From Streptomyces sp. LaPpAH-108 (GTDB taxonomy: Bacteria > Actinomycetota > Actinomycetes > Streptomycetales > Streptomycetaceae): a stretch of 64,000 bases of DNA. The stretch covers positions 248,001-312,000 of the forward strand of contig NZ_KB891993.1 of assembly GCF_000373625.1 (NCBI RefSeq), written 5' to 3'. A model generated the notes under the pieces. That model saw only the letters and a list, made by a program, of their open reading frames with translations. It was not told where the DNA came from and searched no databases. Shown in pieces: positions 8,576-16,722 of this stretch. The position numbers were made by a program, and so were the translations under genes. Position 1 is the first letter of the stretch; each line of letters begins with the position of its first letter.

Positions 8576-9349
8576 GTGGCGGGACGCCGAAGGTGGTCGG
8601 CCGAGGTGATCGCGCGGACGACGGGGCGGGCACTGGCGATGGGAGCCATCGGTTCGGTCGTCGGTGTCGCCGCCTACTCCATCAGCCAGACCGGCGGTCA
8701 GTGGCTGTCTGTTGTCGTGGGCGGCGTGGCCGGCGCGGCGATCGCTCTCGGTGCCGATCTGTACCGCAGGTCTGTGCAGCTGACCGAGGTGCGACTCGTC
8801 CTGCCCGGCAGCGAGATGACGTTCAAGGCGAATACCGACATGCGGCAAGCCGCCCTGCGCATGTTCTTCCAGGCCGCGACCCGGGTGGCCACGCGCCCTC
8901 TGGACGACGACAGCGGAAATCTGCGTGAGGCGCTCACCTCTCTCAAGTCGCTGTTCGACCTGTATCGCGAACCCCTGGAGTCGGGTGCCGCCCCGCCGCC
9001 CCCAGCCGAGGGCGACTCCGTTCACGAACTCGTCCTGGACATCCTCAACTTCGAGCTCGGGCCGTTCCTGGCGCACTGGCATCCCCGTCTGCTGGAGTTC
9101 GAGCAGTCCCACCCTGGGCGTCCCGAGACGGAGTGGGTGGACAACGCCTCGTTCCGGCAGGCCCTGCGCGCGCTGCAGCAGCGGCTGCGGCCCTACGTCA
9201 TCGGGCTCGGTTCGATCGCCGGGCTCCGTGACCCCGAGCGCCACCTGCGCCGCTCTGCCTGGCACTCCGCCCACCGTACCGACACAGTCCCGCCCCGGAG
9301 CGGCGAGGACTCCCGCGAAAGCCCTGCGGAACCACCAACACCGGCGTGA
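8576..9349 (+). CDS. membrane protein sharing a domain with the downstream TIR-STAND protein
   Basis: The 257-residue protein starts at GTG with AGGGAG a short distance upstream. Two closely spaced hydrophobic segments (about 17-36 and 42-60) form an N-terminal hairpin, then a soluble helical domain (about 85-215), then a proline- and serine-rich tail. The soluble domain aligns with the C-terminus of the TIR protein encoded next: GNLREALTSLKSLF versus GSLREALTSLHSLF, and LGPFLAHWHP versus LRPFLSTWHP, with a matching helix afterwards. No enzyme motif is seen. Known conflict systems use shared adaptor domains to recruit effectors, so a membrane-acting partner or sensor for the TIR protein is a reasonable inference. 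Not a family I can name. Confidence 0.75.
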   Translation: MAGRRRWSAEVIARTTGRALAMGAIGSVVGVAAYSISQTGGQWLSVVVGGVAGAAIALGADLYRRSVQLTEVRLVLPGSEMTFKANTDMRQAALRMFFQAATRVATRPLDDDSGNLREALTSLKSLFDLYREPLESGAAPPPPAEGDSVHELVLDILNFELGPFLAHWHPRLLEFEQSHPGRPETEWVDNASFRQALRALQQRLRPYVIGLGSIAGLRDPERHLRRSAWHSAHRTDTVPPRSGEDSRESPAEPPTPA

Positions 9350-9465
9350 CGCATGATGGAGGTGTGAGGAACTTCCCCGACCGGCTGTGCACCATCCGCC
9401 GCACCTGTCCGCAGACATCGCGGCCTGCCGCTCTGGCCATAGCGTCGCGACCCTGCTCAGCAACG

Positions 9466-9476
9466 CCCCCCCCCCC
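9466..9476. repeat. run of 11 cytosines upstream of the TIR gene
   Basis: An uninterrupted C11 tract followed closely by GCTG and five T lies 66 bases before the ATG of the TIR-STAND gene, in a 193-base gap after the membrane-protein gene. Long homopolymers are prone to slippage, so tract length could alter promoter spacing or leader structure. Assembly error is also possible at such a run. Confidence 0.8.
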
Positions 9477-9542
9477 GCTGTTTTTGGGGTTGACGCGATC
9501 CTGGGACCATCAGACGCTTGATCGCTCCCGCCGAGGTACCTC

Positions 9543-11612
9543 ATGAGTTCCGCCCCGGACGCACCGCACGCCCAGTGGGACGTCTTCGTCAGCTACAGCC
9601 GGTCCGACACCGACACGGCCGAGCCCATCGTGGCCTCCCTGCGTGAGCGGGGACTGCGCGTCTTCGTCGACAACACGGCGGTGGGCGAATTCGCGTCGAT
9701 CACCAACACCATCGCCCTGGCGCTCGCTCGGTCGCGAGTACTGCTCGCCCTCTACTCGCGAGACTACCCCCGCCGTCGTGCCTGTCAGTGGGAGCTGACC
9801 TACGCCTATATCGCCGGCCAGCGCGAGGGTGACCCGCGGCACCGGGTTCTTGTGATCAACCCTGAGCCGACCACCGACCACATCCAGCCCGTGGAGCTTC
9901 GCGACGCTCGTTACTGGCCCTGGCCCCGTACGCCAGAGGCCGCCGCGCGGCTCGCCGACAGCGTCGCCGCACACGCAGGTCGCCTGGAGCGCGCCATGGG
10001 CGAGTGCACCGGCGCCGCACCCGTTCGCTGGCTCCCCGCTCCCGCACGGACCGGTTCCGCCCACTTCGGCGGCCGACTCGCCGAGCAGTGGCACATCCAC
10101 ACCGCTCTGCACCGACACCGCGCACCCCTCGTCTCGCAGAACGGAACCGGCCGCACCGCCCAGGTACGCGGTATGCCCGGTATCGGCAAGTCGCTGCTCG
10201 CCCAGGAGTACGCCTTGCATTTCGGCCCGGCGTTTCCCGGGGGTGTCTTCTGGTACGACCTCCACACGCGCCAGAAGACGGAGAGCGAGGACCCGCTCAC
10301 CCGCTACGCCGCCCAGGTCGCGACCGCTGCCGTTGCCCTGGGGATCGATCCGGACGGCCCGCTGCCCCGCCTTTTGAGCCGCCTCGCCGTCGCCCTCGGC
10401 GAACGGGACGCGCCTTGTCTATGGGTGGTCGACGGTGTCCCCGACGGACTGACCGAGGAGGAGCTGCACCTGCTGCGCGGCCCGCATCTGCTGGCCTCCA
10501 CTCTGATCACCACCCGCTCACTGCGCTACTCGGCCTTCGCGGAAGCGGTGGACGTCCCTCCACTGCCCGACGCCGACGGCCTGCGCCTGCTCACCTCGCG
10601 TCGCGAGCCGGCCACCGACCAGGAGCGTGCCGCCGCGCTCGCCCTCGTCCACGACGTGGGCGGCCACCCGTACGCCCTTGGCCTGCTGGCCGACCTCGCG
10701 GCGGCGAGCGACTTCCCTCACCTGCGCGACCGGTTCCACTCCCCCGTCATCGACGTACTGGACCACAGGGGCCGAGCGCCCGAACAGACATCGTTCAGCG
10801 CCCAGCTGCTGCCTCAAAGCCTCTCCGAGGCCGAGCCCGTGTCCGATGTGCTGCGCCTGTTCGCGCTGGCCTGCCCCGCGCCGCTCACCCGCGACGAACT
10901 GGAAACCGCCCTGGCCTCCCTCGCCCTCTACGATCCCTGGGAGGCACAGCACCTGGCCATGGATGCCGTCGAGACGCTCCTCGGCACCGGCACCCTCATA
11001 CCCTCCCGACACACGGGGAATTCCTGGACGGTGCATCCACTGCTGGCCCGTGCCGTCAGACGCGGAGGAGCCGGGAGCGCTCGCCAGGAGGACCTTCGGC
11101 GCGCTCTCCTGCACGCCCTTGCCCTCCCCACAGGAACCACCGCCGCAGCGTCCGCCCCACAGCCCACCGCCATCACAGTCTCCACGACCCCGGGTGCCGC
11201 TGAACGCGCCGCCGCCTTCGACCTGCAGATCGAGCTCATCACCAGAGTGGGCGTCCAGCCACTGGCCCCCGACCAGGGCTCCCTCCGCGAGGCACTGACC
11301 TCCCTGCACTCGCTCTTCGCCACGGCCCGCGACGTACTCCACCGGGTCGCAAGCGAACCCACAACAAGCGCCCTCCCCCGCATCACCGCCACCCTCCTCA
11401 ACACCCACCTCCGCCCGTTCCTGTCCACATGGCACCCCCTCCTCCAAGACCACGAAGCAAACCGCCCGCCGCACACGAGCCCCACCGAACACGAACGCCT
11501 GTGGCCGCATGCCGCCGAGATGCGTCAGCAGCTCGACGCCCTGCGCATGCCCCTCACCGCCACGGCCCGCTCCCTCGGCGAACTCTGCGGCACGGACCTG
11601 ACCTCTGTCTGA
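9543..11612 (+). CDS. TIR-STAND NTPase with C-terminal adaptor-like domain
   Basis: The 689-residue protein has three parts. The N-terminal TIR domain (about 11-130) begins WDVFVSYSR and has ACQWEL, placing a candidate NADase glutamate at residue 84. The STAND/NB-ARC-like ATPase has Walker A GMPGIGKS (210-217), Walker B CLWVVDG, TTR sensor and the GGHPYALGLL motif; no clear repeat sensor array follows. The last part (about 555-680) is homologous to the soluble domain of the preceding membrane protein. TIR-STAND proteins in bacteria are typically immune or cell-suicide switches that deplete NAD+ or make signalling nucleotides after oligomerising. Here the C-terminal domain probably mediates pairing with the membrane partner. 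The defence role is inferred from architecture. Confidence 0.85.
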   Translation: MSSAPDAPHAQWDVFVSYSRSDTDTAEPIVASLRERGLRVFVDNTAVGEFASITNTIALALARSRVLLALYSRDYPRRRACQWELTYAYIAGQREGDPRHRVLVINPEPTTDHIQPVELRDARYWPWPRTPEAAARLADSVAAHAGRLERAMGECTGAAPVRWLPAPARTGSAHFGGRLAEQWHIHTALHRHRAPLVSQNGTGRTAQVRGMPGIGKSLLAQEYALHFGPAFPGGVFWYDLHTRQKTESEDPLTRYAAQVATAAVALGIDPDGPLPRLLSRLAVALGERDAPCLWVVDGVPDGLTEEELHLLRGPHLLASTLITTRSLRYSAFAEAVDVPPLPDADGLRLLTSRREPATDQERAAALALVHDVGGHPYALGLLADLAAASDFPHLRDRFHSPVIDVLDHRGRAPEQTSFSAQLLPQSLSEAEPVSDVLRLFALACPAPLTRDELETALASLALYDPWEAQHLAMDAVETLLGTGTLIPSRHTGNSWTVHPLLARAVRRGGAGSARQEDLRRALLHALALPTGTTAAASAPQPTAITVSTTPGAAERAAAFDLQIELITRVGVQPLAPDQGSLREALTSLHSLFATARDVLHRVASEPTTSALPRITATLLNTHLRPFLSTWHPLLQDHEANRPPHTSPTEHERLWPHAAEMRQQLDALRMPLTATARSLGELCGTDLTSV

Positions 11613-11739
11613 CGGCCGCGCAGTCCCGTCAACCCCCATAGGGACTGGTCGGACTCGTTCACTGCCAGGTGCGTTGCCATACCAAAAACCGACTGCCCTT
11701 CCGAGGACTCCCCCCTCGGACAGCCAGTCTCCAAGTAGG

Positions 11740-11778
11740 AAGGGCTGCGCATGGGATCGATGTCCCTGCGCAGCCCTT
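11740..11778. terminator. bidirectional hairpin terminator
   Basis: A perfect 12-bp inverted repeat, AAGGGCTGCGCA pairing with TGCGCAGCCCTT, encloses a further GGGA/TCCC pair. It lies between the convergent TIR-STAND gene and the SOD remnant and probably ends transcription from both sides. Confidence 0.75.
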
Positions 11779-11845
11779 TCCGCTTCGCCTGCCGGTGTCG
11801 GGTGAGAAGACGATCACGAGCAGGACGCTTGTGTGTGCCGTGCCG

Positions 11846-12391
11846 TCAGTGCTGCGGCAGCAGCATGGCGTCGCCGCGCTCTTTGGCCGCGTTGTACCGG
11901 GTGGACACGTCCTGCCAGTTGACGACCTGCCACATGGCCTCGATGAAGTCGACCTTCTGGTTCTTGTACTGGAGGTAGAAGGCGTGCTCCCAGGCCTCGA
12001 AGACCAGGATCGGGGTCGAGCCCTGGCCGACGTTGCCCTGGTGGTCGTAGATCTGCTCGACGATCAGGCGGCCGCTGAGCGGCTCGTAGGCCAGTACGCC
12101 CCAGCCCGAGCCCTGCGTCGTCGCGGACGCCTTCGAGAGCTGGGTCTTGAAGTTCTGGAACGAGCCGAAGGACTCGGTGATCGCGTCCGCGAGGTCGCCG
12201 ACACCGTCCTGCGCGAGCGGCTCGCCGCCGCCCTCGCCCGTCATGTTGTGCCAGTGGATCGAGTGCAGGATGTGGCCCGACAGGTGGAAGGCCAGGTTCT
12301 TCTCCAGGCCGTTGATCGAGCCCCAGGACTCCTTGTCCCGCGCCTCCGCCAACTGCTCCAGGGTGTCGTTCGCGCCCTTGACGTACGCCGC
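11846..12391 (-). pseudogene. sodF: sodF-like Fe-superoxide dismutase, N-terminus lost
   Basis: The reading frame encodes most of an Fe/Mn-type superoxide dismutase: [14 protein letters not shown], the [12 protein letters not shown] block with a metal-ligand histidine, WGVLAYEP and the [12 protein letters not shown] segment with the Asp/His ligands. Homology begins abruptly at 12391, and an in-frame TAA lies six codons further upstream (12407-12409). About 36 N-terminal residues are absent, including the ELHHDKHH helix that supplies the first metal-binding histidine. No ATG or GTG is available near the break; only a TTG at 12352. It is very likely inactive. A second SOD relic carrying the complementary N-terminal end lies at 56.6 kb. 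Confidence 0.85.
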
Positions 12392-12468
12392 CCGTCCGAT
12401 ACGGCGTTAGTCCTAGGACCTGAGGCCCTGTCGCCATCACCCACGACGGTCCCCGGAAAGGCAGCACG

Positions 12469-12909
12469 GTGAGCAATGTCTCGCAGTCACGGCACGACGA
12501 CGCAGCGGCCGATCCGGAACCCCGCCGCCTGCCGCACCGCAGCGAACTGCGCTGCACCTCCGGCCGTATGCGGGTACTGACCCTGCCCCTCGATTCGGGC
12601 CGCCACGTCACGCCCTCGAAGGTCTGCGAAGAGCTGGGCAGTTCCGGAACGTCGATCCACCCCACGACGGCCTATCGGAACCTGGAGGGGCTGACAGCCG
12701 TCGGCCTGGCGCACGCGGTGCACGGCCCCGGGCCGACGCGCTACGACATCAGCGGGGAACCACACCACCACAGCGTGTGCCGGCGGTGCGGCCACGTCGA
12801 CGGCCTGGTCATCCCCCACCTGACAGAAGCGGCGGAGCGCAGCGGACTGCTGCCCGACTCCTCGGGATCTCTCCTGGTCTACGGGATCTGCGCGAGGTGC
12901 GGGGGCTGA
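12469..12909 (+). CDS. Fur-family metalloregulator
   Basis: The 146-residue protein, with a GTG start, has the Fur layout. A winged helix contains HVTPSKVCEEL and the TTAYRNLEGL recognition region. The dimerisation domain carries EPHHHSVCRRCGHVDG and a terminal YGICARCGG; the two CXXC pairs form the usual structural zinc site. A clear assignment to Fur, Zur, Nur, PerR or CatR is not possible: the sequence is divergent and the N-terminal helix is weakly conserved. It lies between a SOD relic and a tsaD gene that has a Nur-like box. It may act on that box or on the metal operators elsewhere in the window. Confidence 0.8.
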   Translation: MSNVSQSRHDDAAADPEPRRLPHRSELRCTSGRMRVLTLPLDSGRHVTPSKVCEELGSSGTSIHPTTAYRNLEGLTAVGLAHAVHGPGPTRYDISGEPHHHSVCRRCGHVDGLVIPHLTEAAERSGLLPDSSGSLLVYGICARCGG

Positions 12910-12979
12910 CGGCCGGGCCGCCTGCTCCCGCATGAACCGGCGCTCACCGAGATTCGGGTTCACACCCGGCCCAGACTTA

Positions 12980-12996
12980 TTGCACACTACTTGCAA
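12980..12996. promoter_or_regulatory. Nur-like operator upstream of tsaD
   Basis: TTGCAC-ACTAC-TTGCAA matches the TTGCAA-N5-TTGCAA arrangement described for the nickel regulator Nur of Streptomyces. It is embedded in a longer inverted repeat, TTATTGCA/TGCAATAA. It ends 29 bases before the chosen tsaD start, where it would overlap or sit just downstream of the promoter. It could instead serve the adjacent Fur-family protein. Confidence 0.6.
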
Positions 12997-13025
12997 TAAC
13001 TCATATAGTGCAGAAAGGACCGGAC

Positions 13026-14078
13026 GTGGGTTCTCCGATCGTGCTCGGGATCGAGTCGTCGTGCGACGAGACCGGTGCCGGTCTCGTCCGTGAGGGGCGG
13101 CTGCTGGGTCACGCGGTGGCGTCGAGCATGGACGAGCACGCCCGTTATGGAGGCGTGGTCCCGGAGATCGCCTCCCGCGCGCACCTCCACTCACTGCGGG
13201 CGGTCGTCCGGCAGGCGCTGGACGAGGCCGGGCTGGAGCCGGGCGACCTCGGCGCGGTCGCGGTCACCACCGGTCCGGGGCTGTCCGGCGCCCTTCAGGT
13301 GGGCGTGGCCGGGGCGAAGGGCATCGCGTACGCGCTCGGGGTTCCCCTCCACGGGGTGCACCATCTCGCCGGGCACGTGGCCGCCGACACCCTGGAGCAC
13401 GGTCCGTTGCCGAACCCCTGCATGGTGCTGATCGTCTCGGGCGGCCACACCTCGCTCCTGCTCGTACGCGACCTGGCGCGCGACCCGATCCTGCATCTGG
13501 GAGACACCCTGGACGACGCGGCGGGCGAGTGCTTCGACAAGGTCGCCCGCGTCTTCGGGCTGCCGTACCCCGGTGGTCCGGCCGTCGACCGGGTGGCCCG
13601 CACCGGCGATCCCCGTGCCGTGGCCTTCCCGCGCCCGCTGCCCGGCTCGTACGACTTCTCCTTCTCCGGGCTCAAGACGGCGGCGGCGCGCTGGGCGGAG
13701 AGCCACGCGGGCCGTGAGCTTCCGGTGGCCGACGGCGCGGCCTCGCTCCAGGAGGCCGTCGCCGACGTCCTGACCTGCAAGGCGGTCGCGGCGTGTGCCG
13801 AGTACGGCGTCGGCACGCTGGTCGTGGTGGGCGGGGTCGCCGCCAACTCGCGTGTGCGCGCGCTCGCGGAGGAGCGCTGCCGGGCGGCCGGGATCGAGCT
13901 GCGCGTGCCGCCGCTGCGGCTGTGCACGGACAACGGCGCGATGATCGCCGCCGTCGGCGACCTCCTCGTACGGGCCGGGGCACGGCCCGCGCCGCTGGAC
14001 CTGTCGATCGACCCGTCGGCTCCGCTGGAGTACGCGGCTCTGCACCCCGGCACGTCCCTGGCGGGGGCAGGGCGATGA
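13026..14078 (+). CDS. tsaD: tRNA N6-adenosine threonylcarbamoyltransferase TsaD
   Basis: The 350-residue protein carries out the final transfer in t6A37 synthesis on ANN-decoding tRNAs. Hallmarks are [12 protein letters not shown] at the N-terminus, the metal-binding [15 protein letters not shown], the [13 protein letters not shown] segment and [15 protein letters not shown] at 13026 is preferred over GTG 13008 because GAAAGGA sits seven bases upstream of it. The usual partners (tsaB, tsaE, rimI) are not adjacent, so this may be a second, separately controlled copy rather than the housekeeping one. The Nur-like box upstream points to metal-responsive expression. Catalytic residues look intact. 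Confidence 0.9.
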   Translation: MGSPIVLGIESSCDETGAGLVREGRLLGHAVASSMDEHARYGGVVPEIASRAHLHSLRAVVRQALDEAGLEPGDLGAVAVTTGPGLSGALQVGVAGAKGIAYALGVPLHGVHHLAGHVAADTLEHGPLPNPCMVLIVSGGHTSLLLVRDLARDPILHLGDTLDDAAGECFDKVARVFGLPYPGGPAVDRVARTGDPRAVAFPRPLPGSYDFSFSGLKTAAARWAESHAGRELPVADGAASLQEAVADVLTCKAVAACAEYGVGTLVVVGGVAANSRVRALAEERCRAAGIELRVPPLRLCTDNGAMIAAVGDLLVRAGARPAPLDLSIDPSAPLEYAALHPGTSLAGAGR

Positions 14079-14170
14079 GCATCCAGGCACGTGGCGGGCC
14101 TGAGCTGCCGGTACGGAGCGCGTCGTGCCGAGTGCCCCGCTGCCGACCCCCGACCGGCGCAGCGCCGGGT

Positions 14171-14887
14171 TCAGGCAGCCCCGTCCGGCCGTGGCGCCGT
14201 GACACGTGCCGCGACCACCACCGCCATCAGCGTCCAGGCCGTGGCGAGCAGCCAGCCCGCGACCACATCGCTGGCCCAGTGGACCCCCAGCCACACCCGG
14301 CCCACTCCCACGGCGACCGCCCATACGACGGTCAGGGCCGTCCACAGCCGGTACGCGGGTGGGCGGCGGACGAGCAGAGCGAGGACGAGGAGACCGGCGG
14401 TCATCGCCGAGGTGGTGGTGTGGCCGGAGGGGAACGACCAGCGCGAGGCGTGGGTGAGCCAGTCCTCCGCCGGGGGCCGCGGGCGGGCGATCGCCGTCAT
14501 GAGGGCGAAGCGCAGCGCCTGCCCCAGGGCCAGCCATGCGGCGAACACGAGGGCGGGCAGGGCGAACCGGATCGCGGTGTGCCGGTCTCGCACGGCGTCG
14601 AGAGCGGGCGCGGCGATCAGTCCGGCGGAAAGCGCCACGGCATAGGGGGTGATGCCGGTGCCCGTGGTCGTCACGGCGCGCAGCACCGTGACGACCGGGG
14701 CCGGGCGGTTCTCCCGTGCCCCTCGGCGGAGAGCCGCGTCGGAGGCGATCGGCCCGCCGTCCACGGCGAGCACGGCCGCCGTCAGCCCCGCGAACGCGGC
14801 GGCGGCACACACGCACCACCACACCGCGCGGTCCCGCCCGAAGGACACACCGGCGGCCGGGGAACCGGGCACGTCGGCAGGGTTCAC
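14171..14887 (-). CDS. PAP2-family membrane phosphatase
   Basis: The 238-residue integral membrane protein starts at a GTG that overlaps the stop of the preceding gene (GTGA). It has about five or six hydrophobic segments and the three PAP2 signature blocks: a KX6RP-like motif ending in ARPRPP, PSGHTTTSA, and GVGRVWLGVHWASDV, an SRX5HX3D-like motif with Gly-Arg in place of Ser-Arg. It would dephosphorylate a lipid phosphate such as phosphatidic acid or undecaprenyl pyrophosphate at the membrane. It is the last gene of a three-gene run with another PAP2 protein and a DedA protein, which points to envelope lipid recycling. Confidence 0.85.
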   Translation of the reverse strand: MNPADVPGSPAAGVSFGRDRAVWWCVCAAAAFAGLTAAVLAVDGGPIASDAALRRGARENRPAPVVTVLRAVTTTGTGITPYAVALSAGLIAAPALDAVRDRHTAIRFALPALVFAAWLALGQALRFALMTAIARPRPPAEDWLTHASRWSFPSGHTTTSAMTAGLLVLALLVRRPPAYRLWTALTVVWAVAVGVGRVWLGVHWASDVVAGWLLATAWTLMAVVVAARVTAPRPDGAA

Positions 14888-15510
14888 GCCGCGACCAGCG
14901 GACGCAGCCGTGTCCGGCCGAAGAGCCCGGCCAGGGCCTGCGCGTGCCGGGACAACGGCAGGGCCAGCAGGAGAGCGACCAGCGCACCGACGGCGAGACC
15001 GGCGACGATGTCGTGCGGGTAGTGGGCGCCGACCCACACCCGGGAGGCCGCCATCGCCAGCGCGCCGATCGCGGCGAGCACGCCGAGGCGGACCGAGACG
15101 AACCACAGGGCGACCGCCGCCGCGGCGGCCAGCGTGGCGTGGTTGCTGGGGAACGACCAATCGCCGGGTGCCGGGCAGGCCTCCAGCGTGATCACGTGCA
15201 GGGACTGGCAGGGTCGGTTCTCGTGCACCGCTTGCTTCAGTACGGTGCTGACGACGAAGGCGAGCACGGTCAGCACGGGAGCGGCCAGGGCCTTCACCGC
15301 CTGCGGCGCGTCCTGGTGACGGGCCTGCCACCAGCCGATCAGCATCAGGACGCCGAACAGGGCGAGCCCGTAGGTGGAGTACGCCGAGACGAGGCCGTCC
15401 AGCCAGGACGGTGCGCGGTGTGCGGCATCGACCACGTCCACGTACGCGCTGCCGTCGATGCCCGAACCGTCGTATCCCCGCGCGAGGGGCGTCAGTGTCA
15501 CCGTGTGCAT
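14884..15510 (-). CDS. PAP2-family membrane phosphatase
   Basis: The 208-residue polytopic protein has the complete PAP2 signature: LKQAVHENRP, PSNHATLAA and SRVWVGAHYPHD. The ATG overlaps the DedA stop (TGATG) and the stop overlaps the next GTG, so the three genes are translationally coupled. A short extracytoplasmic N-terminal stretch precedes the first membrane segment. The likely substrate is undecaprenyl pyrophosphate or a related lipid pyrophosphate, by analogy with BcrC-type enzymes. Substrate assignment is not possible from motifs alone. Confidence 0.87.
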   Translation of the reverse strand: MHTVTLTPLARGYDGSGIDGSAYVDVVDAAHRAPSWLDGLVSAYSTYGLALFGVLMLIGWWQARHQDAPQAVKALAAPVLTVLAFVVSTVLKQAVHENRPCQSLHVITLEACPAPGDWSFPSNHATLAAAAAVALWFVSVRLGVLAAIGALAMAASRVWVGAHYPHDIVAGLAVGALVALLLALPLSRHAQALAGLFGRTRLRPLVAA

Positions 15511-16187
15511 CAGGCACGGCCTCCGTCCGTGCCGTGCGACCGCCGGGAGCGGATCACTTCCAGAGCGACCGGGATGAGCGAGACGACGACGATGACGGCG
15601 ATGATCGGCAGAAGGTAGCGGTCGACGTTGGGGACCGAGGCGCCCAGCGCGTATCCGGCGAGCACCAGGCCCACGGTCCACACCAGTCCGCCGAGCACCT
15701 GCCAGAGGGTGAAGGTGCGCGCGGGGACGGCGAGGGCGCCCGCGAGCGGGTTCAGGACGGTCCGCACGACCGGCAGGAAGCGGGCCAGCACGATCGCCTT
15801 GGCGTGCCCGTACCGCTCCAGAATGTCCGAGGCGCGGGCGGCGCCCTCACTGATCTTGCGGGACTTGGTGCGGGCGAGCAGGGCCGGTCCGGCACGGCGG
15901 CCGAGCAGATATCCGGTCTGGGCTCCGGCCAGCGCGCCCACGACAGCGGCGATGAGCACCCAGGTGAGGGACAAGTGCCCCGGCCTGGTCGCCGACCCTC
16001 CGGCGCACAGCAGCCCTGCGGTGAACAGCAGCGAGTCACCGGGCAGGAAGAACCCGATGAGCAGGCCGGTCTCGGCGAACAGGACGGCGGCGATGCCGAG
16101 CGTGCCGAAGGTGGCGAGCAGCGACTGCGCGTCGAGGAGGTTCACGGCGAGCTGGAGCGGGGGTGCGGCTTGGTGCGCGAATGTCAT
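15510..16187 (-). CDS. DedA-family membrane protein
   Basis: The 225-residue protein has the DedA/SNARE-associated core: FAETGLLIGFFLPGDSLL, an internal GYLLGRRAGP loop, and ARFLPVVRTVLNPLAG with the conserved arginines, plus four or five membrane segments. DedA proteins include flippases that return undecaprenyl phosphate or other lipids across the membrane. First gene of the DedA-PAP2-PAP2 run. Its start is about 100 bases from the BlaI-type operators that precede the divergent blaI gene, so the same regulator may act on both directions. Confidence 0.88.
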   Translation of the reverse strand: MTFAHQAAPPLQLAVNLLDAQSLLATFGTLGIAAVLFAETGLLIGFFLPGDSLLFTAGLLCAGGSATRPGHLSLTWVLIAAVVGALAGAQTGYLLGRRAGPALLARTKSRKISEGAARASDILERYGHAKAIVLARFLPVVRTVLNPLAGALAVPARTFTLWQVLGGLVWTVGLVLAGYALGASVPNVDRYLLPIIAVIVVVSLIPVALEVIRSRRSHGTDGGRA

Positions 16188-16290
16188 CGGCGCTGGCCCC
16201 TTCGATGATGGGCGGTCGGAAACGGGCTGCCGGATGTACCGGACACGGACAGGAGCGCTGACGAGGACGCGCGGGCGGGTAACCTCTTAC

Positions 16291-16327
16291 GTCTACAACG
16301 CAGTAGTCGGTCTACAACACTGTAGAC
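16291..16327. promoter_or_regulatory. tandem BlaI-type operators
   Basis: Two palindromes lie head to tail: GTCTAC-AACGCA-GTAGTC at 16291-16308 and GTCTAC-AACACT-GTAGAC at 16310-16327. The second is perfect over both arms. They resemble the TACA-NN-TGTA core of BlaI/MecI/CopY sites. The blaI start is 24 bases downstream, which fits autoregulation. Confidence 0.8.
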
Positions 16328-16350
16328 GATGTGACGGAGAGGGCGGTTCC

Positions 16351-16722
16351 ATGAGCGACACGGCGGGCGAACGCAGGCCCTCGGGCGAGCTGGAGGCCAG
16401 CGTGCTGGCGGCACTGTGCGCGGCGGGCCGGGCGCGGACGGCGGCCGAGGTGCGGGCCGCGATACCGCAGGAGCTGGCCCGCACCACCGTGGCGACCCTC
16501 CTGGCACGCCTGCACGAGAAGGGGGCGGTGGACCGCATGCCGGGCCGCCGGGGCTTCCTGTACTTCGCGGTGGAGGACTCTCACGGTCTGACCGCGCGGC
16601 GGATGCATCAGGAGCTGAGGCAGGACGACGACCGCGGTCTGGTGCTGGCCCGGTTCGTCGAGGGACTGGACCCCGCCGACGAGGCGGAGCTGAAGCGCCT
16701 GCTGGAAGGAGACGGCCGTTGA
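16351..16722 (+). CDS. BlaI/MecI/CopY-family repressor
   Basis: The 123-residue protein has the family winged helix (LEASVLAALCAAGRARTAAEVRAAI and a recognition helix with TTVATLLARLHEKG). The helical dimerisation and cleavage region ends ARFVEGLDPADEAELKRLL. GGAGAGGG precedes the ATG. Members repress operators like those just upstream and are inactivated by proteolysis triggered by a membrane M56 sensor, which is encoded next with a 4-base overlap. In Streptomyces such pairs are common and many control functions other than beta-lactamase. The ligand is unknown. Confidence 0.88.
   Translation: MSDTAGERRPSGELEASVLAALCAAGRARTAAEVRAAIPQELARTTVATLLARLHEKGAVDRMPGRRGFLYFAVEDSHGLTARRMHQELRQDDDRGLVLARFVEGLDPADEAELKRLLEGDGR

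Noticed and set aside
9490..9518. Promoter for the TIR gene at TTGACG
   Set aside because: A -35-like TTGACG occurs at 9490, but no convincing -10 element follows at 16-18 bases, so it is not listed as a feature.
14171..15517. Single 448-codon fusion of the two PAP2 phosphatases
   Set aside because: The upstream part of this frame is out of frame with the second PAP2 protein. The two phosphatases are separate, overlapping genes with their own starts at 14887 and 15510.
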